From NCBI GenBank assembly GCA_036501425.1, contig DASYAI010000030.1:1-28636 (forward strand): 28,636 nt of DNA. The letters run 5' to 3'. Of this stretch, positions 7,915 to 15,249 are shown in pieces. Numbering within the stretch: the first letter of the stretch is position 1; the number at the start of each line of letters is the position of its first letter. A program made the translations under genes and the position numbers. Below the pieces are notes generated by a model. That model saw nothing but the letters and a program-made list of their open reading frames with translations, did not search any database and was not told the origin of the DNA. The DNA comes from DATKRB01 sp036501425 (GTDB taxonomy: Bacteria; Actinomycetota; Acidimicrobiia; Acidimicrobiales; RAAP-2).

Positions 7915-8253
7915 GTGGCGCCAACCAACACGGGACCCGGGCGCGCGCAGCGCAAGGGCCGATCGGTGGAGGGCCGGACGACGGCCAAGGGCGGCCCGAC
8001 TCGCCCCACCAGCCGGGTCGGTCGGTACCGGGGCCCAGAGGAGACCGGCCGCTACACCCCGCCGACCCCCCGCAGCGTCCGGCGCAGCTCACCGTGGCTG
8101 GGGGGCGCCATCCTGCTGGCGTTCGCCCTCGGGGTGCTGGTCATCCTGCTCAACTACCTCTCCGCCCTGCCCGGATCGGTGTCGGTGTGGTACCTGGTGG
8201 CCGGCCTGGTGCTCATCTTCGGGGGCTTCCTGCTCGCCACCCGCTACCACTGA
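7915..8253 (+). CDS. crgA: CrgA-like cell division membrane protein
   Basis: 112 residues: a basic, Gly/Arg/Thr-rich cytoplasmic N terminus (about 1-60), then two membrane helices (about 61-80 and 88-107) joined by a short loop (SALPGSVSVWY), ending GFLLATRYH. This is the UPF0233/CrgA architecture, though the N-terminal tail is longer than usual. CrgA is an actinobacterial divisome protein that recruits wall-synthesis proteins, including penicillin-binding proteins, and its gene lies near trpG and pknB in mycobacteria, as here. The GTG start is fixed by the adjacent TAGTCT -10. Convergent with the thiolase gene, with only 6 nt between the stops. Confidence 0.9.
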   Translation: MAPTNTGPGRAQRKGRSVEGRTTAKGGPTRPTSRVGRYRGPEETGRYTPPTPRSVRRSSPWLGGAILLAFALGVLVILLNYLSALPGSVSVWYLVAGLVLIFGGFLLATRYH

Positions 8254-8259
8254 CCGCGC

Positions 8260-9441
8260 TCACCCCAGCCGCTCGAGCACCAGGGCGTTGGCGAGGCCGC
8301 CGCCCTCGCACATCGTGAGCAACCCGTAGCGCCCGCCGGCCCGCTCGAGCTCGTTGAGCAGGGTGGTGAAGAGCTTGGCGCCCGAGGCGCCGAGGGGATG
8401 GCCCAGCGCGATGGCCCCGCCGTTGACGTTGACCCGGGCCATGTCGGGGTGATGCTCACGGGCCCAGGCCAGCACCACCGGGGCGAACGCCTCGTTGATC
8501 TCGATCCGGTCGATCTGGTCGAGCCGCAGCTTGGCCCGCTCGAGCACCGCGGTGGTCGCCGGGATCGGGCCGGTGAGCATCAGGATCGGGTCGACCCCGA
8601 CCACGGCGAAGGCGCAGAAGCGGGCCCGGGGTCGAAGGCCGAGCGACGAGGCGCGCTCCTCGCTCATGAGCAGCACGGCCGAGGAGCCGTCGCTGATCTG
8701 CGACGAGTTGCCGGCGGTGATCCGCCCGCCGTCGAGCTTGAAGGCCGGCTTGAGCGCTCCCAGCACCTCGACGGTGGTGCTCGGGCGGATCCCCTCGTCG
8801 GTGGCGAAGAGCTCCTCGGTGTCGAGGCCGTCGGCGTCGCGCACGGGCACCGGGACGATCTCGCCGCCGAAGCGCCCTGCCGCGGTGGCGGTCGCCGCCC
8901 GGCGGTGGCTGGCGGCCGAGTACTCGTCGAGCTCGTGGCGCGAGATGTCCCATCGCTCGGCGATGAGCTCGGCGGCGATGCCCTGGCTCACCAGGCCGCC
9001 GCGCTCCTCGTAGCGCTGCTCGACCCGGGGGCCGTAGGGGAGGCCGAGGCCGCGCACCGCCGAGGACCCCATCGGCACCCGGGTCATCGACTCCACCCCG
9101 AGGGCGACCACCACGTCGTAGGCGCCGGCCATGATCCCCTGGGCGGCGAAGTGGATGGCCTGCTGGGAGGACCCGCACTGGCGGTCGACGGTGGTGGCCG
9201 GCACCGACTCGGGCCAACCGGCGGCGAGCACCGCGCTGCGCCCGACGTTGACCGCCTGCTCGCCCACCTGCGTGACGCACCCGGTGAGCACGTCGTCCAC
9301 CACGGAGGGGTCGAGGTCGTTCCGGCGCTGGAGCGCCCGCAACGCCTCGGAGGCCAGGTCGACCGCGTGCCAATTGGCCAGCTTGCCGTTGCGCCTGCCC
9401 ACAGCCGTGCGAACCGCATCCACGACGACGGCGTTGCGCAT
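8260..9441 (-). CDS. Acetyl-CoA acetyltransferase / thiolase
   Basis: 393 residues, the normal length for type II thiolases. Condenses or cleaves acyl-CoAs in beta-oxidation or in acetoacetyl-CoA formation. Visible catalytic elements are the nucleophilic C89 in VDRQCGSSQQA, NEAFAPV, H348 in GGAIALGHPLGASGAK and C378 in MCEGGG (the usual motif is C.GGG). It starts MRNAVVVDAVRTAVGRR. The ATG at 9441 is preceded by AAAGGAG at a good distance, unlike the leaderless genes nearby. The family is certain, but chain-length preference cannot be read from sequence. No partner beta-oxidation gene is adjacent, so it appears to be transcribed alone. Confidence 0.93.
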   Translation of the reverse strand: MRNAVVVDAVRTAVGRRNGKLANWHAVDLASEALRALQRRNDLDPSVVDDVLTGCVTQVGEQAVNVGRSAVLAAGWPESVPATTVDRQCGSSQQAIHFAAQGIMAGAYDVVVALGVESMTRVPMGSSAVRGLGLPYGPRVEQRYEERGGLVSQGIAAELIAERWDISRHELDEYSAASHRRAATATAAGRFGGEIVPVPVRDADGLDTEELFATDEGIRPSTTVEVLGALKPAFKLDGGRITAGNSSQISDGSSAVLLMSEERASSLGLRPRARFCAFAVVGVDPILMLTGPIPATTAVLERAKLRLDQIDRIEINEAFAPVVLAWAREHHPDMARVNVNGGAIALGHPLGASGAKLFTTLLNELERAGGRYGLLTMCEGGGLANALVLERLG

Positions 9442-9711
9442 GTCCGGCTCCTTTCCGGCAGGACCGCCCGGTGCTTCCTCCGACGGCCGGCGCACACGGG
9501 CAACAGGAAGCGGGTGCCCGAGCCGGTGCCAGCGGGCCCGTCGGGCCTCGGTCTCAATGTACCGTCGCCACCCGGCCGTCCCACCCGACCCGCCGGCGCC
9601 GATCCGATGCCTTCCCGACCGACCTACCGGCTCGCGTCGCCACGGTCGGGCCCACCTCCGCCGGCGCCGGGACCGTTCCCCCTTGTGGCACCGGCGCCCG
9701 GACGATCCAAG
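9442..9711. promoter_or_regulatory. Divergent intergenic region, thiolase / ComF-like gene
   Basis: Holds the thiolase Shine-Dalgarno sequence and a possible minus-strand -10, TACATT (+ strand 9556-9561), about 115 nt before the thiolase start. No convincing -35 or plus-strand promoter is seen. The real start of the ComF-like gene is uncertain, so the right border may move. Confidence 0.3.
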
Positions 9712-10581
9712 ATGGACCGTCCGTCTCCCGGCCCCGACGGCGTCCACCGGCGGGAGGGCGACGCTCGGCCCGACCCGAGGGTGTCGGCGGCGCTCCGCCT
9801 GTGCGTGCCGGTCCCCGGCACTTACACCGGCACCGGCACCCGAGGGCCGGTCCCCGGGCCGGCGTCCGTGGTCGCCTGCGGGATCTGCCGGGGCCCGGTG
9901 CGGCCCGGGTTCTCGACCTGCTTCTGCTGTGCCACCGTGGGCCGAGCCCTCGGTCACCGGCTCGCCCCGGTGGTGCCGGTCAGCGTGTGCGCGGTGCCCG
10001 GCCCGCTGCACCATGCCTTGTGGGGCTACAAGGACGCCGTGGTGCCCGAGGCCCGGCGGCACTTCGCCGCGATCCTGGGCCCGCTGCTCGACGGGTTCGT
10101 CCGGGCGCATCAGCCCTGCCTCGAGGTGCTCGCCGGCGGGGCCCTCGGCTTGCGGGTGGGGGTTCCCTCGACCCGCCGACCCGGTCCCGCCCCGCTGGGC
10201 GCCCTCGGGCTCGTCGGGCTGAGCGATGTCCTCGTGCGGGCGCGCGGGCCACTCGGGCACCTGCAGGCCTCACCGGTCGGCTACGAGGTGCCGGTGGAGC
10301 GGGCCGCCGCGGTACGCGGGGCCCGGGTGCTGGTGGTCGACGACGTCCTCACCAGCGGCGCCCGGGCCCAGAGCGCGGCCTCGGCCCTCCTCAGCTGTGG
10401 CGCGGCGGCCGTGGTGGTCGTGGTCCTCGGACGAGCGGTGCGCCGGGCCGCCGGCCCGCTCCGGTCCCGCTATTGGGACGCCTGCGCCGGCGGCACGTTC
10501 CGGCTCGAGCGATGCTGCCTGCCCTGGTGCAGCGGTCTCAGCCGTGCTCGGCCGGGACGGTACCCAGCCGGCCTGCCCTGA
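9712..10581 (+). CDS. ComF-like phosphoribosyltransferase-domain protein
   Basis: 289 residues from the ATG at 9712; an in-frame GTG at 9868, giving MVACGICRGPVRPG, is an alternative because recognisable sequence starts there. A Cys cluster (CGICRGPV...CFCC) resembles the zinc-ribbon of ComF proteins. The type I phosphoribosyltransferase signature VLVVDDVLTSGARAQSAA, with its paired acidic residues, lies near residues 206-223. Between them is the conserved H.ALWGYKDA segment. Bacillus ComF acts in DNA uptake; the actinobacterial relatives are mostly uncharacterised, so competence should not be assumed. The 3' end overlaps the convergent pirin gene by 44 nt. PRPP binding is likely from the motif, but the substrate is unknown. 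Confidence 0.75.
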   Translation: MDRPSPGPDGVHRREGDARPDPRVSAALRLCVPVPGTYTGTGTRGPVPGPASVVACGICRGPVRPGFSTCFCCATVGRALGHRLAPVVPVSVCAVPGPLHHALWGYKDAVVPEARRHFAAILGPLLDGFVRAHQPCLEVLAGGALGLRVGVPSTRRPGPAPLGALGLVGLSDVLVRARGPLGHLQASPVGYEVPVERAAAVRGARVLVVDDVLTSGARAQSAASALLSCGAAAVVVVVLGRAVRRAAGPLRSRYWDACAGGTFRLERCCLPWCSGLSRARPGRYPAGLP

Positions 10582-11491
10582 AGTCGTCGAAGGCCTGCTG
10601 CAGCTCGCGCTCGGTGTTCATCACGAACGGCCCGTAGTGGGCCACGGGCTCGCCGATCGGCCGGCCCCCGAGGACCAGCAGCTCCACGCCCCGGGCCTCG
10701 TCCTGGCGCTGCTCGGCGCCGAGCGCCACCGTGTCGCCCGACCCGAGGACGGCCAGCTGGCCCCCCCTGACGGGTCGGTGCTCGGGCCCGACGTCGGCCC
10801 GTCCCGACAGCACGTAGACCAGGGCGTTGAAGTCGACCGGCCACGGCAGCTCGGCCCGGGCCCCGGGGCTCAGGGTGACGTGCACCATCGAGATGGGGGT
10901 ATGGGTCGACCCCGGACCCTGGTGGTCGCCCAGTCGCCCGGCGATCAGCCGGATCAGGGCCCCGCCGTCGGGCGAGGTCAACAGGCGCACCGCGCCCGGC
11001 TCGATGTCCTGGTAGCGCGGCGGTACCCACTTGTCGGCTGCGGGCAGGTTGACCCAGAGCTGGATCCCGTGGAACAGCCCGCCACTCACCACGAGCGCTT
11101 CGGGTGGCCGCTCGATGTGCAAGATGCCCGCCCCGGCGGTCATCCACTGGGTGGCGCCGTTCGTGATGAGGCCCCCGCCGCCGATCGAGTCGTGGTGCTC
11201 GAAGGTCCCGTCGATCATGTAGGTGACCGTCTCGAAGCCGCGGTGCGGGTGCCACGGCGTCCCCTTGGGCTCGCCCGGGCCGTAGTCGACCTCGCCCATC
11301 TGGTCCATGTGGACGAACGGGTCGAGCTCGTGCATCGGCACGCCGGCGAAGGCCCGGCGGACCGGGAACCCGTCGCCCTCGAGCCCCTTCGGGGCGTCGG
11401 TGACCCGGCGGACCGGGCGCGCTCGGTGCTCCGGCTGGGTCGCGGTGACCACCGGCAGGCTGAGGATGTCCTCGACGGTGACGGCTGGCAT
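10538..11491 (-). CDS. Pirin family protein
   Basis: 317 residues, a two-cupin-domain protein. The N-terminal cupin shows the pirin metal site: HPHRGFETVTYMIDGTFEHHDS, followed by GGGGLITNGATQWMTAGAGILHIE with the fourth ligand Glu. The C-terminal cupin (about 175-285) ends VELLVLGGRPIGEPVAHYGPFVMNT, a standard pirin closing segment. Pirins bind Fe or Ni; some have quercetinase activity and others act as redox-responsive regulators, so the function here is open. The ATG at 11491 is preferred over an upstream in-frame ATG at 11584 because TTGGAGG lies 6 nt before it and pirin similarity starts there. The 3' end overlaps the ComF-like gene. Confidence 0.9.
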   Translation of the reverse strand: MPAVTVEDILSLPVVTATQPEHRARPVRRVTDAPKGLEGDGFPVRRAFAGVPMHELDPFVHMDQMGEVDYGPGEPKGTPWHPHRGFETVTYMIDGTFEHHDSIGGGGLITNGATQWMTAGAGILHIERPPEALVVSGGLFHGIQLWVNLPAADKWVPPRYQDIEPGAVRLLTSPDGGALIRLIAGRLGDHQGPGSTHTPISMVHVTLSPGARAELPWPVDFNALVYVLSGRADVGPEHRPVRGGQLAVLGSGDTVALGAEQRQDEARGVELLVLGGRPIGEPVAHYGPFVMNTERELQQAFDDFRAGRLGTVPAEHG

Positions 11492-11634
11492 GCTGCCTCC
11501 AATCCTGGCTCGGAGCAGGGTTCCGGAGACCTCCGGCACCTCGTTCCCGATCTGGCTGTAGAACGCCGGAAGGAGGGCGGCCATTCCACCGGCCGACCGG
11601 CCACGGCGCCCCCGGGCGCCGCTGACCGGCTCGA

Positions 11635-11665
11635 TCAGATGGACGTGTGGCTCAGATGGACGTGT
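11635..11665. repeat. 14-nt direct repeat at the end of the reductase gene
   Basis: TCAGATGGACGTGT occurs at 11635-11648 and again at 11652-11665. The second copy is the true 3' end of the minus-strand reductase (codons for TSI plus stop), and the first copy duplicates it just past the stop. It looks like a small slippage duplication. Confidence 0.7.
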
Positions 11666-12635
11666 CGATCACCACCCGGCCGCGGATGTGGCCGGCCAGG
11701 ATCTCGTGCGCCAGCTCGGGCACCCGGCTGAGGGGCTCGACCGTCGTCATGGAGTCGAGCACGGCCGGCGCCAGCTCGAGCCCGATCCGGCGCCACGCCG
11801 CGATCCGATGCGACGTGGGGCACTGGGCCGAGTCCACCCCGAGCAGGCTGATGCCGCGCAGGATGAAGGGCAGCACCGTCGTCGGGAGGTCGTTGCCGCC
11901 GGCCAGCCCGCAGGCGGCCACCGCCCCGCCGTAGCGGACCTGGGAGAGGACGGTGGCCAGGGTCTGGCTGCCGACGGTGTCGATCGCCCCCGCCCAGCGC
12001 TCCGGGGCGAGGGGCCGCCCGGGAGTCGAGAGCTCGGCGCGGTCGACGATGGTCGTGGCGCCGAGCGACCGGAGGTAGTCGTGGAGCTCTGCTCGACCGG
12101 TGGAGGCGGCGACCCGGTGGCCCAGCGCGGCGAGCAGGGCCACCGCGACGTTGCCGACCCCGCCGCCGGCTCCGGTGACCAGCACCTCGCGCTCGTCGGC
12201 CACTCCGACGCCGGCCTGCTCCAGCGCCATGACGCAGAGCATGGCGGTCAGTCCGGCGGTGCCGACGGCCATCGCCTGCCGGAGCGAGAGCGGGTACGGC
12301 CGGGGCACCAGCCATTCCGAGCGGACTCGCTGGTGCTGGGTGTAGCCGCCGGGGTGGGTCTCGGAGAGCCCCCACCCGGTGAGCACGACCTCGTCGCCCA
12401 CGGCGAAGTGGGGGGAGTCGGACGCCTCCACCGTCCCCGCCAGGTCGATGCCGCACACCATCGGGAGGCGCCGGGCGATCTTTCCTTCCCCGCTGACCGC
12501 CAGGCCGTCCTTGTAGTTGAGCGAGGAGTAGGCCACGGCGACGGTCACGTCCCCGTCGGGCAGGTCGGCGTCGCTCAGCTCCTCAAAGGTGGCTGGGCCG
12601 GGCTCACGGAGGACGAGGGCACGCGATGTGGTCAC
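11652..12635 (-). CDS. MDR-family NADPH oxidoreductase, acryloyl-CoA reductase (AcuI/YhdH) type
   Basis: 327 residues, the usual length. The catalytic domain carries AYSSLNYKDGLAVSGEGKI and the PMVCGIDLAGTV and GDEVVLTGWGLSETHPGGY segments typical of AcuI/YhdH. The cofactor fold has the Gly-rich VLVTGAGGGVGNVAVALLAALGH. The C-terminal LGVDSAQCP and RGRVVIDTSI also fit this subfamily. AcuI reduces acryloyl-CoA to propionyl-CoA with NADPH, avoiding build-up of a toxic electrophile; the exact substrate here is inferred. The GTG at 12635 (VTTSRALVL) is the only reasonable start, since an ATG a few bases upstream on this strand runs into a stop. It is divergent from the VOC gene and has no visible operon partner. 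Confidence 0.88.
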   Translation of the reverse strand: MTTSRALVLREPGPATFEELSDADLPDGDVTVAVAYSSLNYKDGLAVSGEGKIARRLPMVCGIDLAGTVEASDSPHFAVGDEVVLTGWGLSETHPGGYTQHQRVRSEWLVPRPYPLSLRQAMAVGTAGLTAMLCVMALEQAGVGVADEREVLVTGAGGGVGNVAVALLAALGHRVAASTGRAELHDYLRSLGATTIVDRAELSTPGRPLAPERWAGAIDTVGSQTLATVLSQVRYGGAVAACGLAGGNDLPTTVLPFILRGISLLGVDSAQCPTSHRIAAWRRIGLELAPAVLDSMTTVEPLSRVPELAHEILAGHIRGRVVIDTSI

Positions 12636-12791
12636 CCGATCATGTCTACCGCCTCGGGCCGCAACGGCGCCCGCCGACCCTCGGGCCACCCGTCGACCCG
12701 GGGAGGTACCGGGAACGGCGGGGCGACACCGGGGCGGCTCGATGGCAGGATGTGACGGGTTGCATGGTCGGTCGGGCCGGGGGAGGTCACC

Positions 12792-13646
12792 ATGTTCGCG
12801 TTGCCGAGGGTCTTTCACGTGAGCCACGTCGTCGATGACCTCGACGGTGCGGTGGCGTGGTACGAGCGGGTCTTCGCGCCCCGGGTCTGGCAGCGCTCCG
12901 AGCTGTTCGGGACCTCGTTGGCGCTGCTGGCGGTCGGCGACGTCGTGTTCATGCCCATGGAGCCGGCTCCGGGCTCCGGACCGGGCCGCTTCCGGAGCCG
13001 CTTCGGGGAGCGTCTCCATTCGCTCGCCCTCTACGTGGAGGGCCCGGTCGAGCTGATCGGCCGGCTCGAAGGCGCCGGGCTGCGGTTGACCGGCCACCGG
13101 GGGCAGCCACTCGAGGACCCGTTGGACGAGATCTGGACCCAGCCGCGCGAGACGCCGATGGTGTTCGAGTTCTTCGAGCCCCGCCCGTCGATGGCCGACC
13201 CCCGCCTCGAGGAGCCCGACTGGTCCACCCGGTACTGGAGCGACGAGCACCCGCTCGGGCTTCAAGGAGCCCACTACACGCTGGTGACGGCCGAGGAGGC
13301 GGGTGCGGTCGGCTTCCTCGTCGACGTGCTGGGCGGGACCGTCGTGCGGCGGAGCCTGGTCGAGGCGTACGGGACCCGCTCCACCTTCGTGTCGCTGAGC
13401 GACGCCGTGGTCGTCGAGGTCGCGGTGCCCGAGGTCGGCGACTGCGCGGCGGCCGAGGACCTGGCGGCCGGCGGGGCATTCCACGCCGTCACCTTCCGGG
13501 TGACCGACCTCGACCGGGCGCTGGCCCACCTCGAGGCTAACGGCATCCGGACCCATCGCCCAGCGCCGGGCCACATCGCGCTCGACCCGGGTGACACCCT
13601 GGGCGTCCAGCTGCGGTTCACCGACCGGGCCGTCGCCACCTGGTGA
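12792..13646 (+). CDS. VOC superfamily protein with two glyoxalase-like domains
   Basis: 284 residues. Two vicinal-oxygen-chelate modules are visible: residues about 5-125 (VFHVSHVVDDLDGAVAWYERVF...LHSLALYVEG...METPMVFEFFEP-like end) and about 155-280 (GAHYTLVTAEEAGAVGFLVDVLGG...FHAVTFRVTDLDRALAHLEANGI). Candidate metal ligands are the first-strand His residues and the Glu in VFEFFEP. Such fused VOC proteins include extradiol dioxygenases, glyoxalases and binding proteins, and I cannot tell which applies here. The ATG has a strong GGGAGGT ribosome site 7 nt upstream. It stands alone between a divergent reductase and an operator-bearing promoter region. Confidence 0.8.
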   Translation: MFALPRVFHVSHVVDDLDGAVAWYERVFAPRVWQRSELFGTSLALLAVGDVVFMPMEPAPGSGPGRFRSRFGERLHSLALYVEGPVELIGRLEGAGLRLTGHRGQPLEDPLDEIWTQPRETPMVFEFFEPRPSMADPRLEEPDWSTRYWSDEHPLGLQGAHYTLVTAEEAGAVGFLVDVLGGTVVRRSLVEAYGTRSTFVSLSDAVVVEVAVPEVGDCAAAEDLAAGGAFHAVTFRVTDLDRALAHLEANGIRTHRPAPGHIALDPGDTLGVQLRFTDRAVATW

Positions 13647-13732
13647 GGCAGCGCCGACGCGGTCCGGTACCCCTCCGGCGAGATTCGGGTCCTGAACGAC
13701 CGGCCTGGGCTGCTGTTCCATTGCGATCGAGC

Positions 13733-13752
13733 GTGTCAGTCTAGGTTGACAC
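13733..13752. promoter_or_regulatory. Operator 1 upstream of the HTH/Clp-N operon
   Basis: Inverted repeat with arms GTGTCA (13733-13738) and TGACAC (13747-13752). Its right arm overlaps the -35 TTGACA. It shares the TGTCAGT core with operator 2, 26 nt further on. Confidence 0.65.
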
Positions 13753-13774
13753 GCCGGCAGTGTCAGTCCATACT
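13746..13774 (+). promoter_or_regulatory. Consensus-like promoter of the HTH/Clp-N operon
   Basis: A perfect -35 TTGACA (13746-13751), a 17-nt spacer and a -10 CATACT (13769-13774). The expected start point is about 13781-13782, at the GTG itself, so the mRNA would be leaderless. This is the best -35/-10 pair in the window. Confidence 0.65.
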
Positions 13775-13780
13775 GACACT
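13759..13780. promoter_or_regulatory. Operator 2, perfect 9-bp palindrome over the -10
   Basis: Arms AGTGTCAGT (13759-13767) and ACTGACACT (13772-13780) with spacer CCAT. It spans the -10 and the transcription start and ends one base before the start codon, an ideal site for repression. The adjacent HTH protein is the obvious candidate ligand. Confidence 0.75.
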
Positions 13781-13781
13781 C

Positions 13782-13994
13782 GTGGCAGTCGACGATCTCA
13801 ACCTCGAGCTCCTGTCGGACGACCCGGCGGTCGGGCTTCGAGCTTCGTTGGCCCTGCACCGGCTGGCTGAACGGGTCGAAGCGCATCACGTGGCGTCGGC
13901 CCGGAAAAAGGGCTGGTCGTGGCAGCAGATCGGCGACGCGTTGGGCGTCACCCGCCAATCCGTGCACACCAAGCACAACAAGGAGACGTCATGA
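13782..13994 (+). CDS. Small helix-turn-helix protein, probable autoregulator
   Basis: 70 residues. The C-terminal half, ARKKGWSWQQIGDALGVTRQSVHTKH, is a clear helix-turn-helix; the N-terminal half is an acidic helical segment (DDPAVGLRASLALHRLAERVEAHHV). Similar small proteins encoded directly before a Clp-N-domain gene are common in actinobacteria, often with SW..IG..(M/L)GV(T/S)(K/R)Q. The GTG at 13782 is chosen because it sits at the predicted transcription start; upstream in-frame codons fall inside the operators. Its stop overlaps the ATG of the next gene (ATGA), so the two are translationally coupled. Binding to the two palindromes is inferred from position only. Confidence 0.75.
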   Translation: MAVDDLNLELLSDDPAVGLRASLALHRLAERVEAHHVASARKKGWSWQQIGDALGVTRQSVHTKHNKETS

Positions 13995-14503
13995 CCGCCG
14001 CATCGGTTGCGCCCGAGGTGCTGCACGGCTGGGCCGTCTACCTGCGGGCTGGTGAGGAGGCTCGTCGCCGAGGGGATCGCCGAACGGGCACCGACCACCT
14101 CTTGCTCGCCTTGTTCGAGGATCCCTCCATCGAGGCGGTGCTGGGCGTGAGCCTGCAGCAAGCTCGCCAGGCCCTTGCATCGCTCGACCAGGAAGCGCTG
14201 GGTGCCCTCGGCCTGGGTCCGGCCCCCGACGCTCCCGCACTGCCGATGCGCGCCGTGCCGAAGAAGCCGAGGCTCAGAGACGTCGCGCAAAAGGATCGCC
14301 TCCGCATGACGCCGGCGGCGAAGAAAGTGCTCGAGGAGGCGTCCAAGCCCAACCGTCGGAGGCTCTATGTGACGGGCCAGCAGGTGCTGGCCCGGATCCT
14401 CGCTCTCCAACCACCAGACCCTGCAGCGGTGCTGCTGGGCGCGCTCGGCGTGGACACGTCGGAGGTTCGGCACCGACTGGACGTGGTCACGCCCGACAGC
14501 TGA
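13991..14503 (+). CDS. Clp N-terminal domain protein without ATPase
   Basis: 170 residues. Residues about 8-75 (EVLHGWAVYLRAGEEARRRG...GTDHLLLALFEDPSIEAVLGVSLQQARQAL) and about 95-165 (MTPAAKKVLEEA...VTGQQVLARILALQPPDPAAVLLGALGVD) form the duplicated Clp-N/ClpC repeat fold that binds substrates or adaptors. No AAA+ module follows, so this is a stand-alone adaptor-like domain rather than a chaperone. It has AAGGAGA 5 nt before the ATG and overlaps the HTH gene. In actinobacteria such gene pairs are thought to be stress-related, but the role is not established. It may feed substrates to ClpC or sense misfolded proteins; both are inference. Confidence 0.78.
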   Translation: MTAASVAPEVLHGWAVYLRAGEEARRRGDRRTGTDHLLLALFEDPSIEAVLGVSLQQARQALASLDQEALGALGLGPAPDAPALPMRAVPKKPRLRDVAQKDRLRMTPAAKKVLEEASKPNRRRLYVTGQQVLARILALQPPDPAAVLLGALGVDTSEVRHRLDVVTPDS

Positions 14504-14542
14504 GTTCCCGACGGTCCGCGATCGCCGGTTCGCGGGGCGTGG

Positions 14543-14971
14543 TTATCGCACGACGGTCCTGTAGGGAGCGCCGACAGCCGTCACTGCCCTTTTGATGCCG
14601 GGACCGTCGTCTCCGTCCCACACGTATACCGGGGCGCCCAGATGCTCGGCTGCGGCCGCTGCCTCTGCACCGAGCGTGGAGACGGGGTGTGCGTCAGCAA
14701 TTTCGGCCATCCGGTATGCAATCGTTCGCATCGGGACCACCTGGACTGATTCGGATAGTTCAAGGAGACGGCGGCCCAGTTCACGACGCTGTTCGGATGG
14801 CCATGAGCCGGTCAGAACACCCCCTCGAGCCGAAACGACGCTCCTCGATAGCCGGTAGAGATACAGGTTGGTGGTCGCTGGATCTTGTCGATCGAGGACT
14901 TCGGCCAGATCGGCGCTCACGTTGTGAGCGAGTAGATCCCGCAGGAGATGATCGTCGAGCAGTGCGACCAT
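14543..14971 (-). CDS. Probable toxin partner of the AbrB-type antitoxin (PIN-like, divergent)
   Basis: 142 residues, starting MVALLDDHLLRDLL and ending GDDGPGIKRAVTAVGAPYRTVVR. The acidic start, the mixed alpha/beta pattern and the late segment STLGAEAAAAAEHLGAPVYVWDGDDG resemble a PIN-type ribonuclease fold (strand, Asp, helical middle, then a strand with an Asp cluster). The canonical PIN acidic residues are not all obvious, so the assignment rests mainly on context. Its ATG overlaps the stop of the AbrB-like gene (TGATG), the usual toxin-after-antitoxin coupling. It is convergent with the Clp-N gene. Base composition looks less GC-rich than the neighbours. It could instead be an unrelated small protein. 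Confidence 0.55.
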   Translation of the reverse strand: MVALLDDHLLRDLLAHNVSADLAEVLDRQDPATTNLYLYRLSRSVVSARGGVLTGSWPSEQRRELGRRLLELSESVQVVPMRTIAYRMAEIADAHPVSTLGAEAAAAAEHLGAPVYVWDGDDGPGIKRAVTAVGAPYRTVVR

Positions 14972-15210
14972 CAGGTAGTTGCCAAGTCGGGATCCTGAGC
15001 AAGTGAGGCCACGAACTCGGCGTGTGTATCTCGGGGAAGCAAGTCGTCGAGCAGGTGCCGGGCGTGGCCCTTCGGCAGCATCATCACCGCGAATCCGAGG
15101 TCCACTACGTCGACCGGGCCACCGTCATCGAGATTCCAGCGGTGCCGGGCAGCGGCCGGCAACGACAGCTGACCCGAGGACGAGACCAGGTATTCCTGAA
15201 TGTTGGCCAT
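14971..15210 (-). CDS. AbrB/MazE/SpoVT-fold antitoxin
   Basis: 79 residues. Residues about 1-45, MANIQEYLVSSSGQLSLPAAARHRW and the following NLDDGGPVDVVDLGFAVMMLP, match the swapped-hairpin AbrB fold: a short strand, SSxGQ(L/V)xLPxxxRxxW, then a G-P-V-x-V-x-x strand. The C-terminal segment (DDLLPRDTHAEFVASLAQDPDL) would bind the partner toxin. The ATG at 15210 is favoured over 15261 because a TACAAT -10 lies 6 nt upstream and the fold begins there. The longer reading would also run through the inverted repeat. The stop overlaps the next ATG. Confidence 0.75.
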   Translation of the reverse strand: MANIQEYLVSSSGQLSLPAAARHRWNLDDGGPVDVVDLGFAVMMLPKGHARHLLDDLLPRDTHAEFVASLAQDPDLATT

Positions 15211-15216
15211 GAGCTG

Positions 15217-15222
15217 ATTGTA
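15217..15222 (-). promoter_or_regulatory. -10 element of the AbrB-type antitoxin operon (leaderless)
   Basis: Minus-strand TACAAT, 6 nt before the ATG at 15210, with no Shine-Dalgarno sequence between. It abuts the left arm of the inverted repeat at 15223-15249. Confidence 0.6.
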
Positions 15223-15249
15223 CTTGGTACGACACTCCTGGCTACCAAG
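15223..15249. promoter_or_regulatory. Inverted repeat, likely operator of the AbrB-type module
   Basis: Perfect 7-bp arms CTTGGTA (15223-15229) and TACCAAG (15243-15249), separated by 13 nt, directly upstream of the -10 and across the expected -35 region. The spacing fits two half-sites bound by an antitoxin or antitoxin-toxin complex. Confidence 0.55.

Noticed and set aside
8398..9711. Long plus-strand extension of the ComF-like frame over the thiolase
   Set aside because: It is the antisense of a well-conserved thiolase; the recognisable phosphoribosyltransferase sequence begins only after 9.7 kb.
9892..10581. Calling the ComF-like gene a DNA-uptake (competence) component
   Set aside because: Only the zinc-ribbon/phosphoribosyltransferase resemblance is visible, and no other competence gene is nearby.
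12636..13976. N-terminal extension of the AcuI-like frame on the minus strand, and antisense frames over the VOC gene
   Set aside because: The extension covers the VOC gene and both operators and has no recognisable protein; the reductase fold begins at the GTG at 12635.
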